A stretch of DNA of 64,000 nt from MED-G105 sp038522945 (GCA_038522945.1 JBCBJV010000002.1:310001-374000), one strand, 5' to 3'; shown: positions 1 through 8,901, counted from the first letter of the stretch. Notes: generated from the sequence alone by a model not told the origin. Numbers and translations are program-made.

Positions 1-692
1 GTCACCGCATGGCGTTGATCCGTTCGCGTACTGTCCGGACCCACCACCCCCATCTTCTTTCGATCGCCACCAAGCCGAGCGAGCGACGCTTCAATCGTAC
101 CGACCGACGGCCGGGGGGCGCCGACAACAATCGCGTAATACGCCCGCTCGATATCGTGCTTTGCAAAGGCCTTGGTCAGCACCTGATGGGCCCGGTCGGT
201 TTTCGCCACCACCATGACGCCGGAGGTTTCCTTGTCGAGGCGGTGGACAATGCCAGGGCGCGCAACCCCGCCAATGCCGGACAGCGTTTCGCCGCAATGG
301 GCAATCAGGGCATTGACCAAAGTACCTGACCAGTTTCCGGCGGCCGGGTGCACCACCAGCCCCGCGGGTTTGACGATGACAATCAACTGGTCATCTTCGT
401 AAAGCACATTAAGCGGAATGTTCTGAGGTTTCGGGGCGGCAGGCGTCACGGCCGGCACTTCCAGCCGATACGTCTCGCCCTCGCGGATCTTCCACGAGGG
501 ATCGGTGAAAACTGTCCCATCCCGGGACAGTTGCCCGTCTTCGATCAGGGCCTTCAAGCGCGACCGGGTCAGCGACGCAATTTCATCTGACAACCATTTG
601 TCAAGCCTTGTTCCGCTATGATCAGCGTTAACGAGGAATTCAAGGGCCGCCTGCGGGGGCAATTCGTTGGGGTCGTCGAGCAAGTCGTCCAT
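1..692 (-). CDS. rluD: RluA/RluD-family 23S rRNA pseudouridine synthase, 3' end cut off by window edge
   Basis: Converts uridines of 23S rRNA to pseudouridine in the cytoplasm. The visible 230 codons show an N-terminal S4 RNA-binding domain (about residues 18-75, GTRLDKWLSDEI and the following helix) and the start of the catalytic domain, with the diagnostic HRLDKETSG loop that carries the catalytic Asp. ATG at 692 is chosen because it precedes the S4 domain directly and leaves 39 bp to the divergent gene starting at 732. Only the C-terminal part is missing, beyond base 1. In many alphaproteobacteria rpoH follows this gene, but that would lie outside the window. The exact paralogue (RluC or RluD type) cannot be decided from a fragment. 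Confidence 0.9.
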   Translation of the reverse strand, partial: MDDLLDDPNELPPQAALEFLVNADHSGTRLDKWLSDEIASLTRSRLKALIEDGQLSRDGTVFTDPSWKIREGETYRLEVPAVTPAAPKPQNIPLNVLYEDDQLIVIVKPAGLVVHPAAGNWSGTLVNALIAHCGETLSGIGGVARPGIVHRLDKETSGVMVVAKTDRAHQVLTKAFAKHDIERAYYAIVVGAPRPSVGTIEASLARLGGDRKKMGVVGPDSTRTDQRHAV

Positions 693-731
693 GGCAAACC
701 AGCCGATGTCATGGGTTACGAGAGGTGTCAA

Positions 732-2126
732 ATGGCGAGCGTTAAGAAGAGCAGACCGACGGAGACCAAAGAGGCCGGGGGCAAGTTCTACTGGTGGAAA
801 AGTGGGACCGCGGTGAGAACCGAGCCTGAGGTCGAAGATGGCGACAGTCCGACTTCTCAAGAAACCTTACCCCATGATGACGAGCGAAACGGTCGAAGCG
901 CGCCGAGGAGCGGCGAGCAAGAACGCGAAGATCGCTACTCCAAATGGGTCCGTGACGCAGATGAGAGCAATGAGTTCTTTCGCGACGGCCGCGAGCGCAC
1001 GGGGAGCCGGCCGACGCCAGAACAAGATCGGGATAATGATCGCCGGGATAGTCTTCCCAGAGAGGATGCGCGTGCTGAAGTCGAGCGTGTCGAGGAACGA
1101 GGGCCCAATCCTGGCAGATCATTCCGAGCCCTGGACTACCGTGATGAGCCTGTAGGCCTCGAAGATAGGGTTTCCAATCAGGCGCCGCTTTATGATGAAG
1201 GTCGCGCCGACCGCGGGCCGTATCGTGACGAGCCTTCCGTAGGCAGAGTTGACGAGCGTGAATATCGTGAAGAGTATCCCGAGGTGGATCAGCGACCAGA
1301 CTTTGACCAACGTTCTGGCGATAAAGATCGCGACAAGTATCGCGCCCACAGCGAAGACGTCCGTGATGAGGATTACCGCGATGAAGCAAGTCGCGAAGGC
1401 AATTATCACGACGAAGACTACCGCAATGAAAATTTCCGTGACGAAGATTCTCGCGACCGGGATGGCCGTGAGCAGGAAAGTGTTGATACTGATTATCAAA
1501 GAGATGATCGCGGCTACGATGATGAAGAGACAATCCGTGTAGAGCCGATCGAGGATGATGGCTATCGCGGACCATTCTCAAATTTCGACCCGAGCCGCGA
1601 CCGCTATGGCCGCTTCATTGACGCAGACGACGCAAACAAACCGAAATTCACAAAATCGGTGATCGTCGCTGCAGCAACTGCGCCATTTGTGTTCGTGGTC
1701 GCAACTGTCGCTGGCCTTGCCCTCTTTGGTCCGGATGAGGAAAATGTGGCAGGCATTGCTGGATCGACTTTAAGCCAGTCAGCAGCGCTTTCCTCAACGG
1801 GGTCTGGCGCAGCGACGTCATCAGAGGCTGGTGGGAGCACGTCGGTTGCCGGCCAGCGCGCCATTCAAGCAACGCAGGTTTCAAACGCGGGGCCCGTTTC
1901 GCAAAATCCGGGCCCGGTCATCGTGCCGTCCGGTGCAGATATTCTGCATGTTTCCCTTGATGGTGACCGTCTTGCCTTGACGGTCACCGCAGAGGGCGGG
2001 GATTTTGTGATGCTCTACGATACGCGGGCGGGATCCATGCTGGGGCAAATCCCGATTGGCCGCAGCGCGTCGGGCGTTGAAGAAATCTCCCTTTCCAACG
2101 TCACGCCAAGTCGGAAAAACAACTAA
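732..2126 (+). CDS. DUF6476-like single-span membrane protein with a long acidic/Arg/Tyr repeat N-terminus
   Basis: Function unknown; 464 aa. Residues about 30-290 are a hydrophilic low-complexity stretch dominated by D, E, R and Y, with imperfect short units such as DEDYRDE, DEDYRNE and FRDEDSRD. One hydrophobic span follows (about residues 310-335, SVIVAAATAPFVFVV), then an A/S/G-rich linker and a compact C-terminal segment containing GADILHVSLDG and VMLYDTRAG. That C-terminus, the single span and the position divergent from rluD resemble the small DUF6476 proteins of alphaproteobacteria, which normally lack such an N-terminal region. That assignment is inference. ATG 732 is preferred over an in-frame ATG at 618 because AGAGGTG lies just upstream and the earlier start would overlap rluD. 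Topology suggests a cytoplasmic disordered domain and a periplasmic C-terminus. Confidence 0.7.
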   Translation: MASVKKSRPTETKEAGGKFYWWKSGTAVRTEPEVEDGDSPTSQETLPHDDERNGRSAPRSGEQEREDRYSKWVRDADESNEFFRDGRERTGSRPTPEQDRDNDRRDSLPREDARAEVERVEERGPNPGRSFRALDYRDEPVGLEDRVSNQAPLYDEGRADRGPYRDEPSVGRVDEREYREEYPEVDQRPDFDQRSGDKDRDKYRAHSEDVRDEDYRDEASREGNYHDEDYRNENFRDEDSRDRDGREQESVDTDYQRDDRGYDDEETIRVEPIEDDGYRGPFSNFDPSRDRYGRFIDADDANKPKFTKSVIVAAATAPFVFVVATVAGLALFGPDEENVAGIAGSTLSQSAALSSTGSGAATSSEAGGSTSVAGQRAIQATQVSNAGPVSQNPGPVIVPSGADILHVSLDGDRLALTVTAEGGDFVMLYDTRAGSMLGQIPIGRSASGVEEISLSNVTPSRKNN

Positions 2127-2158
2127 TTCAGTTTTGAAGACGGCTGATTGCCCTTGTG

Positions 2159-2200
2159 GAGCCGGATCAAAAATCTGGCTCTCTTAGCTTGTTTTTTCGT
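2159..2200. terminator. hairpin between convergent genes
   Basis: A 9-bp stem (GAGCCGGAT at 2159-2167, ATCTGGCTC at 2173-2181, one G-U pair) with loop CAAAA lies between the DUF6476-like gene and mscS. On the plus strand it is followed by a short gap and a six-T run (2191-2196), so it probably ends the plus-strand transcript and may act on both. Confidence 0.5.
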
Positions 2201-3038
2201 AAATCAGCGTTTGCGTCGGGAACGGAATGGTGATGCCGTCACTGTCGAGGCGTTCCTTGACCTTCTGAGTCAGGTCCCACTTCACCGGGAAGTAGTTGCC
2301 GCTGTCCACCCAGACGCGGCAGATGATATCAACGGAAGAGTCCCCGAGATTATCCACGGCGATCGTCGGGGCTGGATCCTGATCGATCCGTGTGTCCGCA
2401 TCGACAACTGATTTGATGGTTGTCATCGCTTTCTGCAGGTCGTCATTGTACGACACACCAAAGGTCAGGTCGACCCGGCGTTTGGGGTAGGCGGAGTAAT
2501 TGATGACCGACCCGCTCCAGACTTCACCATTTGGGATGATGACTTTTTTGTTGTCGACTGTTGCCAGCACGGTCGTGAAAAGATTGACTTCTTTCACCGT
2601 CCCTTCGTGCCCACCTGCCTTAACATAATTTCCAACGCCAAATGGCCGAAACGCAAGAAGCATGACGCCCGAGGCAATATGGCCGAGGGTCCCCTGCAAG
2701 GCCAAGCCGATCGCAAGGCCAGCCGCCCCCAAGATCGCCGCAAAGCTCGTTGTCGGTACACCGAAGACACCAAGCGTGGTGATCACCACTAGCGCAACAG
2801 CCGCGTAATAGATCAGGCTGGAGAGAAAGGATTCCAGGGTCTCGTCAAAATGGGAAGTCTTTTTGAAGTAGGCCTTTGCCCCGTTGCGGATTCGCCCGGC
2901 GATCCATATGCCGACAATGAAAACTGCCAGGGCGCCAATCGCATTGAAGGCAAGAGGCATTAGCGTTTCGATCGACTCCGTTGCCATCGTGGCAAGGGTA
3001 TCGACATTTTGAGTGATGTCTTCTGTCGGATTCTGCAT
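2184..3038 (-). CDS. mscS: MscS-family small-conductance mechanosensitive channel
   Basis: Inner-membrane channel that releases solutes on hypo-osmotic shock. The 284-aa protein has three N-terminal hydrophobic spans; the third is the Gly/Ala-rich pore helix (AAILGAAGLAIGLALQGTLG). The cytoplasmic MscS beta domain follows, with FRPFGVGNYVKAGGHEGTV and VIIPNGEVWSGSVINYS. Length and domain order fit the compact E. coli MscS type. ATG 3038 was chosen over an in-frame start 34 codons upstream because the upstream extension is unrelated to the family and runs back towards the msrB terminator. It is convergent with the preceding gene. Confidence 0.93.
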   Translation of the reverse strand: MQNPTEDITQNVDTLATMATESIETLMPLAFNAIGALAVFIVGIWIAGRIRNGAKAYFKKTSHFDETLESFLSSLIYYAAVALVVITTLGVFGVPTTSFAAILGAAGLAIGLALQGTLGHIASGVMLLAFRPFGVGNYVKAGGHEGTVKEVNLFTTVLATVDNKKVIIPNGEVWSGSVINYSAYPKRRVDLTFGVSYNDDLQKAMTTIKSVVDADTRIDQDPAPTIAVDNLGDSSVDIICRVWVDSGNYFPVKWDLTQKVKERLDSDGITIPFPTQTLIYEKTS

Positions 3039-3120
3039 TGGACCTGTGCCTCGGCAATTAAAACTCGGGAGGAACGAACAGCTGAACGCTATGCGCATCG
3101 GCGGTTTACAAAACGGCACG

Positions 3121-3157
3121 CCCAAAGAAAAGCCGCCCACGATGGCAGGCGGCTTTA
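3121..3157 (-). terminator. intrinsic terminator downstream of msrB
   Basis: Inverted repeat AAAGCCGCC (3129-3137) / GGCGGCTTT (3148-3156). Read on the minus strand it is followed by a T-rich tail (TTTTCTTT). It lies 40 bp past the msrB stop and separates msrB from mscS. Confidence 0.75.
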
Positions 3158-3198
3158 TTTCATGATTTTTTCAAATCTAATTCCGAATGGGCGCGATC

Positions 3199-3729
3199 TT
3201 AGATGCTGAAGTCTTTCGGGATGAACTTCAGCGCCACGCCATTATTGCAGTATCGAAGGCCGGTCGGCGCTGGGCCATCTTTGAAGACGTGACCCTGATG
3301 GCCGCCGCAACGAATGCAGTGATACTCCGTACGGGGGACAATCAGTTTGAAATCGGTCTTCGTCTCCAGGCGCCCCGGGAGATAATCAAAAAACGATGGC
3401 CAACCGGTGCCGCTGTCAAACTTCGTCTCGCTGCTGAAGAGCTCGTAGCCGCAGCCTGCGCAAGCGTAAATGCCCTCGCGTTTCTCGTCATTCAACGGAC
3501 TGGTGAAGGGGCGTTCGGTGCCCTCCCGGCGAAGAACGTTATAGGCTTCAGGGGAAAGCCTTTCTTTCCATTCTGCATTGGAAAGCTGCCACTTGTCGTA
3601 GTCGGGAATCGTCGATGTATCGCTCACGTTTTTCTTCCCTGATCTGGCCGTGGCATTGGTCCCAAGGGAACCTGCCGCAAGGAGGGTGGATGTTCCAATG
3701 AGAAAGGCCCGGCGATTATTATTAGTCAT
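3199..3729 (-). CDS. msrB: peptide methionine-(R)-S-oxide reductase MsrB, Tat-exported
   Basis: Reduces the R-epimer of methionine sulfoxide in oxidised proteins. The 176-aa protein begins with a twin-arginine signal (NNRRAFLIGTS then an Ala/Leu-rich core to about residue 28), so it should act in the periplasm rather than the cytosol. The SelR domain covers about 42-175: zinc-binding Cys90/Cys93 (CAGC) and Cys138/Cys141 (CIRC), the GTGWPSF motif, and the catalytic Cys161 in RYCNNG. A resolving Cys is not obvious. The gene is transcribed towards mscS but separated from it by a terminator; ubiA lies upstream on the same strand. Confidence 0.95.
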   Translation of the reverse strand: MTNNNRRAFLIGTSTLLAAGSLGTNATARSGKKNVSDTSTIPDYDKWQLSNAEWKERLSPEAYNVLRREGTERPFTSPLNDEKREGIYACAGCGYELFSSETKFDSGTGWPSFFDYLPGRLETKTDFKLIVPRTEYHCIRCGGHQGHVFKDGPAPTGLRYCNNGVALKFIPKDFSI

Positions 3730-3777
3730 GGGTGTCTTACGCTCCTAAACGGAAATCTGACCGGTCTGGTACGCGCA

Positions 3778-4812
3778 TCAAAACAAACTTGCCAATAACA
3801 AGGCTGCGAGAAGGATTAACCCCGCGTCGCGATTGGATTTAAAAAGCGCCAGACACTGGGCACCATCGTCGATATCGAGCCGCGCAACCTGCCGGAACAG
3901 GTGATATCCTCCAGCCAGCAATACGAGATAAAAGCCTGACCCAAAACCGGAAATTAGCCCGGCCACCACAAAACACGATACCGTGAGGGCGTAGAAAACC
4001 GCAACACCCATGGCTGAATGGGCCCCCAGTGCCCTTGCGGATGAACGGACCCCGATCAGGGCGTCGTCTTCCCGGTCCTGATGGGCGTAAATCGTGTCAT
4101 AGCCGAGGGTCCAGAAGACACCTGCCACATAAAGCAAAATAGCCGCTGCCGAGAGCCCGCCCGTTGCAGCAGCATAACCCACCAGCACGCCCCAGTTGAA
4201 CGTGAGCCCGAGCCAGGCTTGGGGCCACCAGGTAATCCGCTTCATGAATGGATAGGCGGCGACAAGGGCGAGCGAGCCGATCCCGAGAATGATCGTGTAC
4301 TGATTGAACTGGATCAAAACGCCAAGCCCAATCAGGCATAAGACAATCAGAAACGCCCAAGCTTGCCATAGGGAAATCTGCCCTGCAGGCAGGGGCCTCA
4401 GCGCGGTTCGCTCAACTTGCGCGTCGATGTCTCGGTCGACGATGTCGTTATAGGCGCACCCGGCCCCGCGCATGACAAATGCGCCGATAGCAAAAAGCGC
4501 TGCGTGATAACCAAAAGTCAGGATTGAAGAGCCGCCGGTTGCCAGTGCAAGGCTCGCTCCCCACAAGCACGGGATCAACAGAAGCCATGTCCCGATTGGC
4601 CGATCCGCCCGCATCAGTCGCAAGTACGGCTGGAGGAACGATGGCGCCCGATCGACCAAGTTGCCCGGCACGGCGTCCATTGGGGCCGCTTCCACCGGGG
4701 CTGCCTCTTTAAGGGGGGCATCGACCAGTGTCGCCTCCACTGGTGTCGCCTCCACCGACTTAGCGTTGGGCGAAGACGCTGTGGGCTCAGGGGAACTGGG
4801 TCGTTCTGTCAT
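3778..4812 (-). CDS. ubiA: 4-hydroxybenzoate polyprenyltransferase UbiA with Ala/Pro/Val-rich N-terminal extension
   Basis: Attaches the polyprenyl tail to 4-hydroxybenzoate in ubiquinone synthesis; integral inner-membrane enzyme. In the 344-aa protein the two aspartate-rich prenyl-diphosphate/Mg motifs are intact: NDIVDRDID (122-130) and YAHQDREDD (242-250). About eight hydrophobic spans lie between residues 72 and 344. Residues 1-55 are an unusual repetitive leader (VEATPVEATLVDAP, then EAAPVEAAPMDAVP) coded by near-identical short DNA units, so usual family members are shorter. ATG 4812 is preferred to the GTG three codons upstream. It is divergent from rsmE. Confidence 0.95.
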   Translation of the reverse strand: MTERPSSPEPTASSPNAKSVEATPVEATLVDAPLKEAAPVEAAPMDAVPGNLVDRAPSFLQPYLRLMRADRPIGTWLLLIPCLWGASLALATGGSSILTFGYHAALFAIGAFVMRGAGCAYNDIVDRDIDAQVERTALRPLPAGQISLWQAWAFLIVLCLIGLGVLIQFNQYTIILGIGSLALVAAYPFMKRITWWPQAWLGLTFNWGVLVGYAAATGGLSAAAILLYVAGVFWTLGYDTIYAHQDREDDALIGVRSSARALGAHSAMGVAVFYALTVSCFVVAGLISGFGSGFYLVLLAGGYHLFRQVARLDIDDGAQCLALFKSNRDAGLILLAALLLASLF

Positions 4813-5061
4813 TGGGCACACATTCGTTTGATCCGGCCTTTTGATCCGGCCGTTCGATAAGGCCGTCAGCTCGGGTTGAAACTCATCTAATCCCGTAACG
4901 CTGCCAGAAAAAGGCTACCAAAACTTGTCTTCGGCTATCCTTTTGTCGCGGCGATCATAATCTTAGGCGTCTGGGTGGAATTCTCTTGTGAGCGCCGCTG
5001 ATACCCATCCCAGAAAAAACTTATCGAACACCCCTGCGGACGGCCCTACAATGCGAAGGCT
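4813..5061. other. divergent ubiA/rsmE intergenic region with a tandem 9-mer
   Basis: 249 bp between divergent genes, so it should hold both promoters. A tandem GATCCGGCC occurs near 4830-4850. No convincing -35/-10 pair could be fixed by eye. Confidence 0.4.
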
Positions 5062-5850
5062 ATGATACCACGCCTCTATCTCAACGCGGATCTCCCTGTC
5101 GGCAGCCAGGTGCCTCTAAAGCCCGACCAAGCTCATTATCTGCGCAATGTCCTGCGTCGGGAGGTTGGGGCAGAGCTCTTGCTATTCAATGGCCGGGATG
5201 GGGAGATGGCCGCAAGCCTCACCGACATCAGTAAAAAAGGCGCTGTCGCGTTTATTGAGCGCCAAACCCGGCCTCAGCCGGTTGAACCTGACGTTGAAAT
5301 AATCTTTGCGCTGATCAAGCGCGGGCCGCTTGAGTTTATGCTGCAAAAGGCAACAGAACTAGGGGCGGCCCGTTTCCGGCCCGTGACAACGGCGCGGACT
5401 AATCGCGAGCGCTTTAACAAGGACCGGGCAATATCAATCGTTCAGGAAGCCGCGGAACAATGCGAACGGTTCACTGTGCCCGCGTTAGCTGACCCCATTT
5501 CGCTGGAAGACCTGCAACAGAATTGGGAAGAAGACCGTCCATTGGTCTTTTGCGATGAAGCGGGCGAAAATCCGGAAGCTCCGTGGGGTGGGCCGTCTGG
5601 GCGGGCATTGCCAATGCTGGAGGCGCTGAAGGCAGGGGCCGCATCGATAGATGCTTCACAATCTGGTGACAAAGCGAGCCTCCTGATCGGCCCGGAGGGC
5701 GGCTTTTCCCGAGAAGAACGCGATGAGCTGCGCGCCAAACCTTTTGTTTGCCCTGTAACACTGGGCCCGCGCATCCTCAGGGCAGATACCGCTGCCATTG
5801 CGGCGCTCACTCTTTGGCAGGCGGCAAAGGGAGATTTGAGGCGCCCATGA
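5062..5850 (+). CDS. rsmE: 16S rRNA (uracil-1498-N3)-methyltransferase RsmE
   Basis: SAM-dependent methylation of U1498 in 16S rRNA. The 262-aa protein has an N-terminal PUA-like domain (to about residue 70) and a SPOUT methyltransferase domain. The trefoil-knot SAM motifs are plain: LLIGPEGGFS near residue 212 and LGPRILRADTAA near residue 238. Length is usual for the family. ATG 5062 gives the canonical start MIPRLYLN. gshA follows on the same strand. Confidence 0.95.
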   Translation: MIPRLYLNADLPVGSQVPLKPDQAHYLRNVLRREVGAELLLFNGRDGEMAASLTDISKKGAVAFIERQTRPQPVEPDVEIIFALIKRGPLEFMLQKATELGAARFRPVTTARTNRERFNKDRAISIVQEAAEQCERFTVPALADPISLEDLQQNWEEDRPLVFCDEAGENPEAPWGGPSGRALPMLEALKAGAASIDASQSGDKASLLIGPEGGFSREERDELRAKPFVCPVTLGPRILRADTAAIAALTLWQAAKGDLRRP

Positions 5851-5955
5851 CTGCAACTGCCCCCTTGGCCTGCCCCTCAATCGTCGATAAGCCCACGAGC
5901 CCATGTGCCGCAGTGGAATCGCGCGGCGTCAAATTCTGCATCTGGAACCCATGCG

Positions 5956-7320
5956 ATGGCTGAACCCTTCGATAAATCCCGCCCCATCGAGTCCATCAGT
6001 GAGCTGACGGCGTTCCTTGCCAGTGGCTCAAAGCCAAAATCCGACTGGCGCCTCGGGACCGAGCACGAGAAATTCATCTACTGCCGGGACACCCTAAAGC
6101 CGGTTGGGTACGAAGGCGACAACGGCATTCGCGCCATTCTTGAGCGGCTGTCAGCGCATACCGGATGGGCGGTCATCAATGAAGACGGTCATCCTATCGG
6201 TCTGAAAGGGGAAGGGGCATCGGTCTCCTTGGAACCCGGCGGCCAGGTGGAGCTTTCCGGGGCGCCGCTCACCAATGTACATCAGACGTGCACAGAAGTT
6301 CATCGCCATCTCGAAGCGGTTAAAGCGGTGGCTGACCCGCTTGGAATTTCGTTCCTCGGCATGGGCCACGCGCCGTTCTGGACCCGGGCTGAGATGCCGA
6401 AAATGCCGAAGCAGCGCTATGACATCATGCGTGCTTACATGCCGACCAAAGGCGACCTCGGCCTCGACATGATGCATCGCACCTGTACCATTCAGGTCAA
6501 TCTGGACTTCGCTAATGAACCAGACATGGTCAAAAAGTTCAGGACGTCGCTGGCCCTGCAACCGCTCGCAACAGCGCTTTTTGCCAATTCGTCTATCGTT
6601 GAAGGCAAACCCACGGGCTATGCTTCCTGGCGTGCCCACATCTGGACGGACACTGATCCGGATCGCACGGGGCTATTGGATTTCGTCTTCGAAGATGGGT
6701 TCGGGTTTGAGCGGTATACAGACTACATGCTGGACGTGCCGATGTATTTTGTCCGCCGCGAGGGCCGGTTCATTGATGCATCAGGCCAATCGTTCCGCGA
6801 TTTCCTCAACGGCGATCTACCTGCCTTACCCGGCGAGCGACCAACGTTGGAAGACTGGGAAGACCATCTGTCCACCGCGTTTCCGGAGGTTCGCTTGAAG
6901 ACCTTTTTGGAGATGCGCGGGGCCGATGGCGGACCATGGGGCCGGATTTGTGCGTTGCCTGCGTTCTGGGTGGGACTTCTTTACGACCAGACCGCCCTCG
7001 ATGCGGCGTGGGATCTGGCCAAGGACTGGTCAGTCGCCGATCGCCACCGGGCCCGAGACGACGCGGGGCGCCTTGGGCTGAAGGCGGAAGTCGCTGGGCG
7101 CTCCTTGAAGGATATCGCCCTTGATGTGCTTGAAATTTCCCGCGCCGGGCTCGCCAGCCGTGCCCAGCCCGGCTCGCAATGGGCCGATGAGACACACTTC
7201 TTAGAGCCGCTCCAGGAGATCGCCGAAAGCGGGATCACGATGGGCGAGCGCGATGCATCACAATTTTCGGGTGGCACAGCGCCGTCGCCAGCGGATTTTA
7301 TGGAAGAGAACGCGTTTTGA
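5956..7320 (+). CDS. gshA: glutamate-cysteine ligase, plant/alphaproteobacterial type
   Basis: First step of glutathione synthesis: ATP-dependent ligation of Glu and Cys. The 454-aa protein carries the family hallmarks WRLGTEHEKFIY near residue 34, GQVELSGAP, and HRTCTIQVNLDF in the ATP/glutamate site. This is the GCS2 class shared by plants and alphaproteobacteria, unlike the E. coli class. ATG 5956 is preferred over an in-frame ATG at 5905: the upstream 17 residues are not family-like and the gene would crowd the rsmE end. It is probably co-transcribed with rsmE (105 bp gap). A redox-controlled disulfide is known in plant enzymes but cannot be judged here. Confidence 0.95.
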   Translation: MAEPFDKSRPIESISELTAFLASGSKPKSDWRLGTEHEKFIYCRDTLKPVGYEGDNGIRAILERLSAHTGWAVINEDGHPIGLKGEGASVSLEPGGQVELSGAPLTNVHQTCTEVHRHLEAVKAVADPLGISFLGMGHAPFWTRAEMPKMPKQRYDIMRAYMPTKGDLGLDMMHRTCTIQVNLDFANEPDMVKKFRTSLALQPLATALFANSSIVEGKPTGYASWRAHIWTDTDPDRTGLLDFVFEDGFGFERYTDYMLDVPMYFVRREGRFIDASGQSFRDFLNGDLPALPGERPTLEDWEDHLSTAFPEVRLKTFLEMRGADGGPWGRICALPAFWVGLLYDQTALDAAWDLAKDWSVADRHRARDDAGRLGLKAEVAGRSLKDIALDVLEISRAGLASRAQPGSQWADETHFLEPLQEIAESGITMGERDASQFSGGTAPSPADFMEENAF

Positions 7321-7421
7321 TCCCCATCGCTCTCATTCCCAACGCATTCTTCTCCAGCGCCCTCTTCAGTAAACTTGCAAGCTAGCGTCGATACCCATTG
7401 CCTCCAAAAGCAAACTCCAAA

Positions 7422-8060
7422 ATGAATTCAACCCAAACGCTGGATCCTTTCGGCGATGTTTCCGCGGCGACGCGGGCCCTCTCACGAAAATGCGTTGGCC
7501 TAAAGCACGCTGTGACAACAATCGATGCCCCATTGATCCGGCGGCGCGAGGGGGGCTTCGGGGGGCTTTTCCGGATTATCGTGGAACAGCAGGTCTCGGT
7601 GCCGAGTGCGCAGGCAATCCTTGTCCGGTGTCAGCAAGCTGTCGACACGACCGATCCCGATGCGGTGATCGCCCTTGGCCAAGCCGGGCTTTGCGACTGC
7701 GGTCTTTCCCGCCCGAAAGCGCGGTACATCCACGGTCTGGCGGACTCGGTCGTCGAAGGGCGCCTAAATCTCCCCGGGCTCAAGGCGCTCAACGATGAGG
7801 AAGCCACTGATTACCTTTTGCAAATCAAAGGGGTCGGCCCATGGACCGCGGCCATTTACCTACTTTTCTGCGAAGGGCGTGTCGATATCTGGCCGGTCAA
7901 AGATGTGGCGCTCAAAGCCGCCTACAACGCAGCGGCGAATTCAGAGTTGTCACAACTAGAATTAGACGAAATGGCCAGCGACTGGGCGCCGCACCGCGGC
8001 ATCGCTGCCCATGTTTTATGGACATTTTATGCGCATATTCGCGGCAGGACACCTATATAG
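7422..8060 (+). CDS. AlkA-like DNA-3-methyladenine glycosylase II
   Basis: Base-excision repair enzyme removing alkylated purines. The 212-aa protein has the HhH-GPD fold: helix-hairpin-helix LLQIKGVGPWTAAIYLL near residues 139-155 and the catalytic Asp in DIWPVKDVAL about 20 residues on. It lacks the N-terminal domain of full-length E. coli AlkA, so it matches the short bacterial subfamily. ATG 7422 is preferred over an in-frame TTG at 7398, though neither has a strong ribosome-binding site. It follows gshA on the same strand. Confidence 0.9.
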   Translation: MNSTQTLDPFGDVSAATRALSRKCVGLKHAVTTIDAPLIRRREGGFGGLFRIIVEQQVSVPSAQAILVRCQQAVDTTDPDAVIALGQAGLCDCGLSRPKARYIHGLADSVVEGRLNLPGLKALNDEEATDYLLQIKGVGPWTAAIYLLFCEGRVDIWPVKDVALKAAYNAAANSELSQLELDEMASDWAPHRGIAAHVLWTFYAHIRGRTPI

Positions 8061-8266
8061 TGGCTAGAAAGCTTCAGATTTGGCGGTAATTGTCAAACAG
8101 ATGTCATGAAGAATCAGCTACCACTTCTTTCGTGCCTATATGTAGATTGCAGGCACACAAGGAAGTTGTCGTTTGCTAAGGAGACCTGAGGGTTCAGTTA
8201 CGCGACTAGACATATTCCGATGCCGTCAGACGGCGACATAGCGGGTTATTCCCGGATAGGTGTATC

Positions 8267-8839
8267 ATGCAACTAGCGCAGCAGCAGCAGGCACCTGATG
8301 GGTGTCCAGCTCTCGTCCTCAATGCTGACTTCCGGCCATTGAGTTACTTTCCTCTTTCTCTGTGGTCGTGGCAGGACGCCTTGAAGGCTGTTTTCCTTGA
8401 TCGTGTGGATGTTGTCGCTCAGTACGAAACTGTGGTTCGCAGCCCCTCGTTTCAAATGCGGCTCCCATCAGTGGTGTCTTTAAAGACGTATGTGAGCCAT
8501 TCGCGCACACCAGCCTTTACGCGCTTTAACGTGTTCTTGCGAGACAGTTTCACCTGTCAGTATTGCGGATCGACCGAAAGGGATCTTCTGACATTTGACC
8601 ACGTCATTCCGCGCTCGCGGGGCGGGAAGACCACCTGGAATAATATCGTGACGGCTTGCAGCCCCTGCAATCTGAAAAAAGGCGGGCGCATGCCCGAACA
8701 CGCGGACATGATCCCCAAACGGCGCCCGCGCCGGCCGACCATGTTTGAACTTAATGAGCGCGGAAGAGCCTTCCCGCCACATTATCTCCATGAAAGTTGG
8801 CAAGACTTTCTGTACTGGGACTCTGAACTAGAGCCTTGA
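8267..8839 (+). CDS. HNH endonuclease family protein
   Basis: Likely metal-dependent DNA endonuclease; physiological role unknown. The 190-aa protein has a central HNH/zinc-finger module: CQYCG near residue 97, LTFDHVIPRSRGG near 108, then TWNNIVTACSPCNLKKGG. The CxxC pairs and the DH, N and N/H positions are all present. The N-terminal half (PALVLNADFRPLSYFPLS) is the conserved segment seen in a widespread chromosomal single-copy family rather than in mobile homing nucleases. No intron, intein or phage gene lies nearby. The start is supported by GGATAGGTG upstream. Confidence 0.88.
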   Translation: MQLAQQQQAPDGCPALVLNADFRPLSYFPLSLWSWQDALKAVFLDRVDVVAQYETVVRSPSFQMRLPSVVSLKTYVSHSRTPAFTRFNVFLRDSFTCQYCGSTERDLLTFDHVIPRSRGGKTTWNNIVTACSPCNLKKGGRMPEHADMIPKRRPRRPTMFELNERGRAFPPHYLHESWQDFLYWDSELEP

Positions 8840-8901
8840 TTTTTACAGGCGCTCGTTAGCCCCTCGCTGAGTCATGACGCGCTTGATCGATCCTCTCTTC
8901 T

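Noticed and set aside
1119..1499. Minus-strand frame encoding a Val/Ile-rich hydrophobic polypeptide opposite the acidic repeat gene
   Set aside because: It is the antisense of GAC/GAT (Asp) and related codons, which read as GTC/ATC on the other strand. No ribosome-binding site and no family resemblance. The same holds for the His/Arg-rich frame at 742-1581.
8267..8839. HNH protein as part of a mobile intron, intein or phage
   Set aside because: It is a stand-alone gene in a housekeeping context; its conserved N-terminal half matches a chromosomal family and there are no repeats or phage genes nearby.
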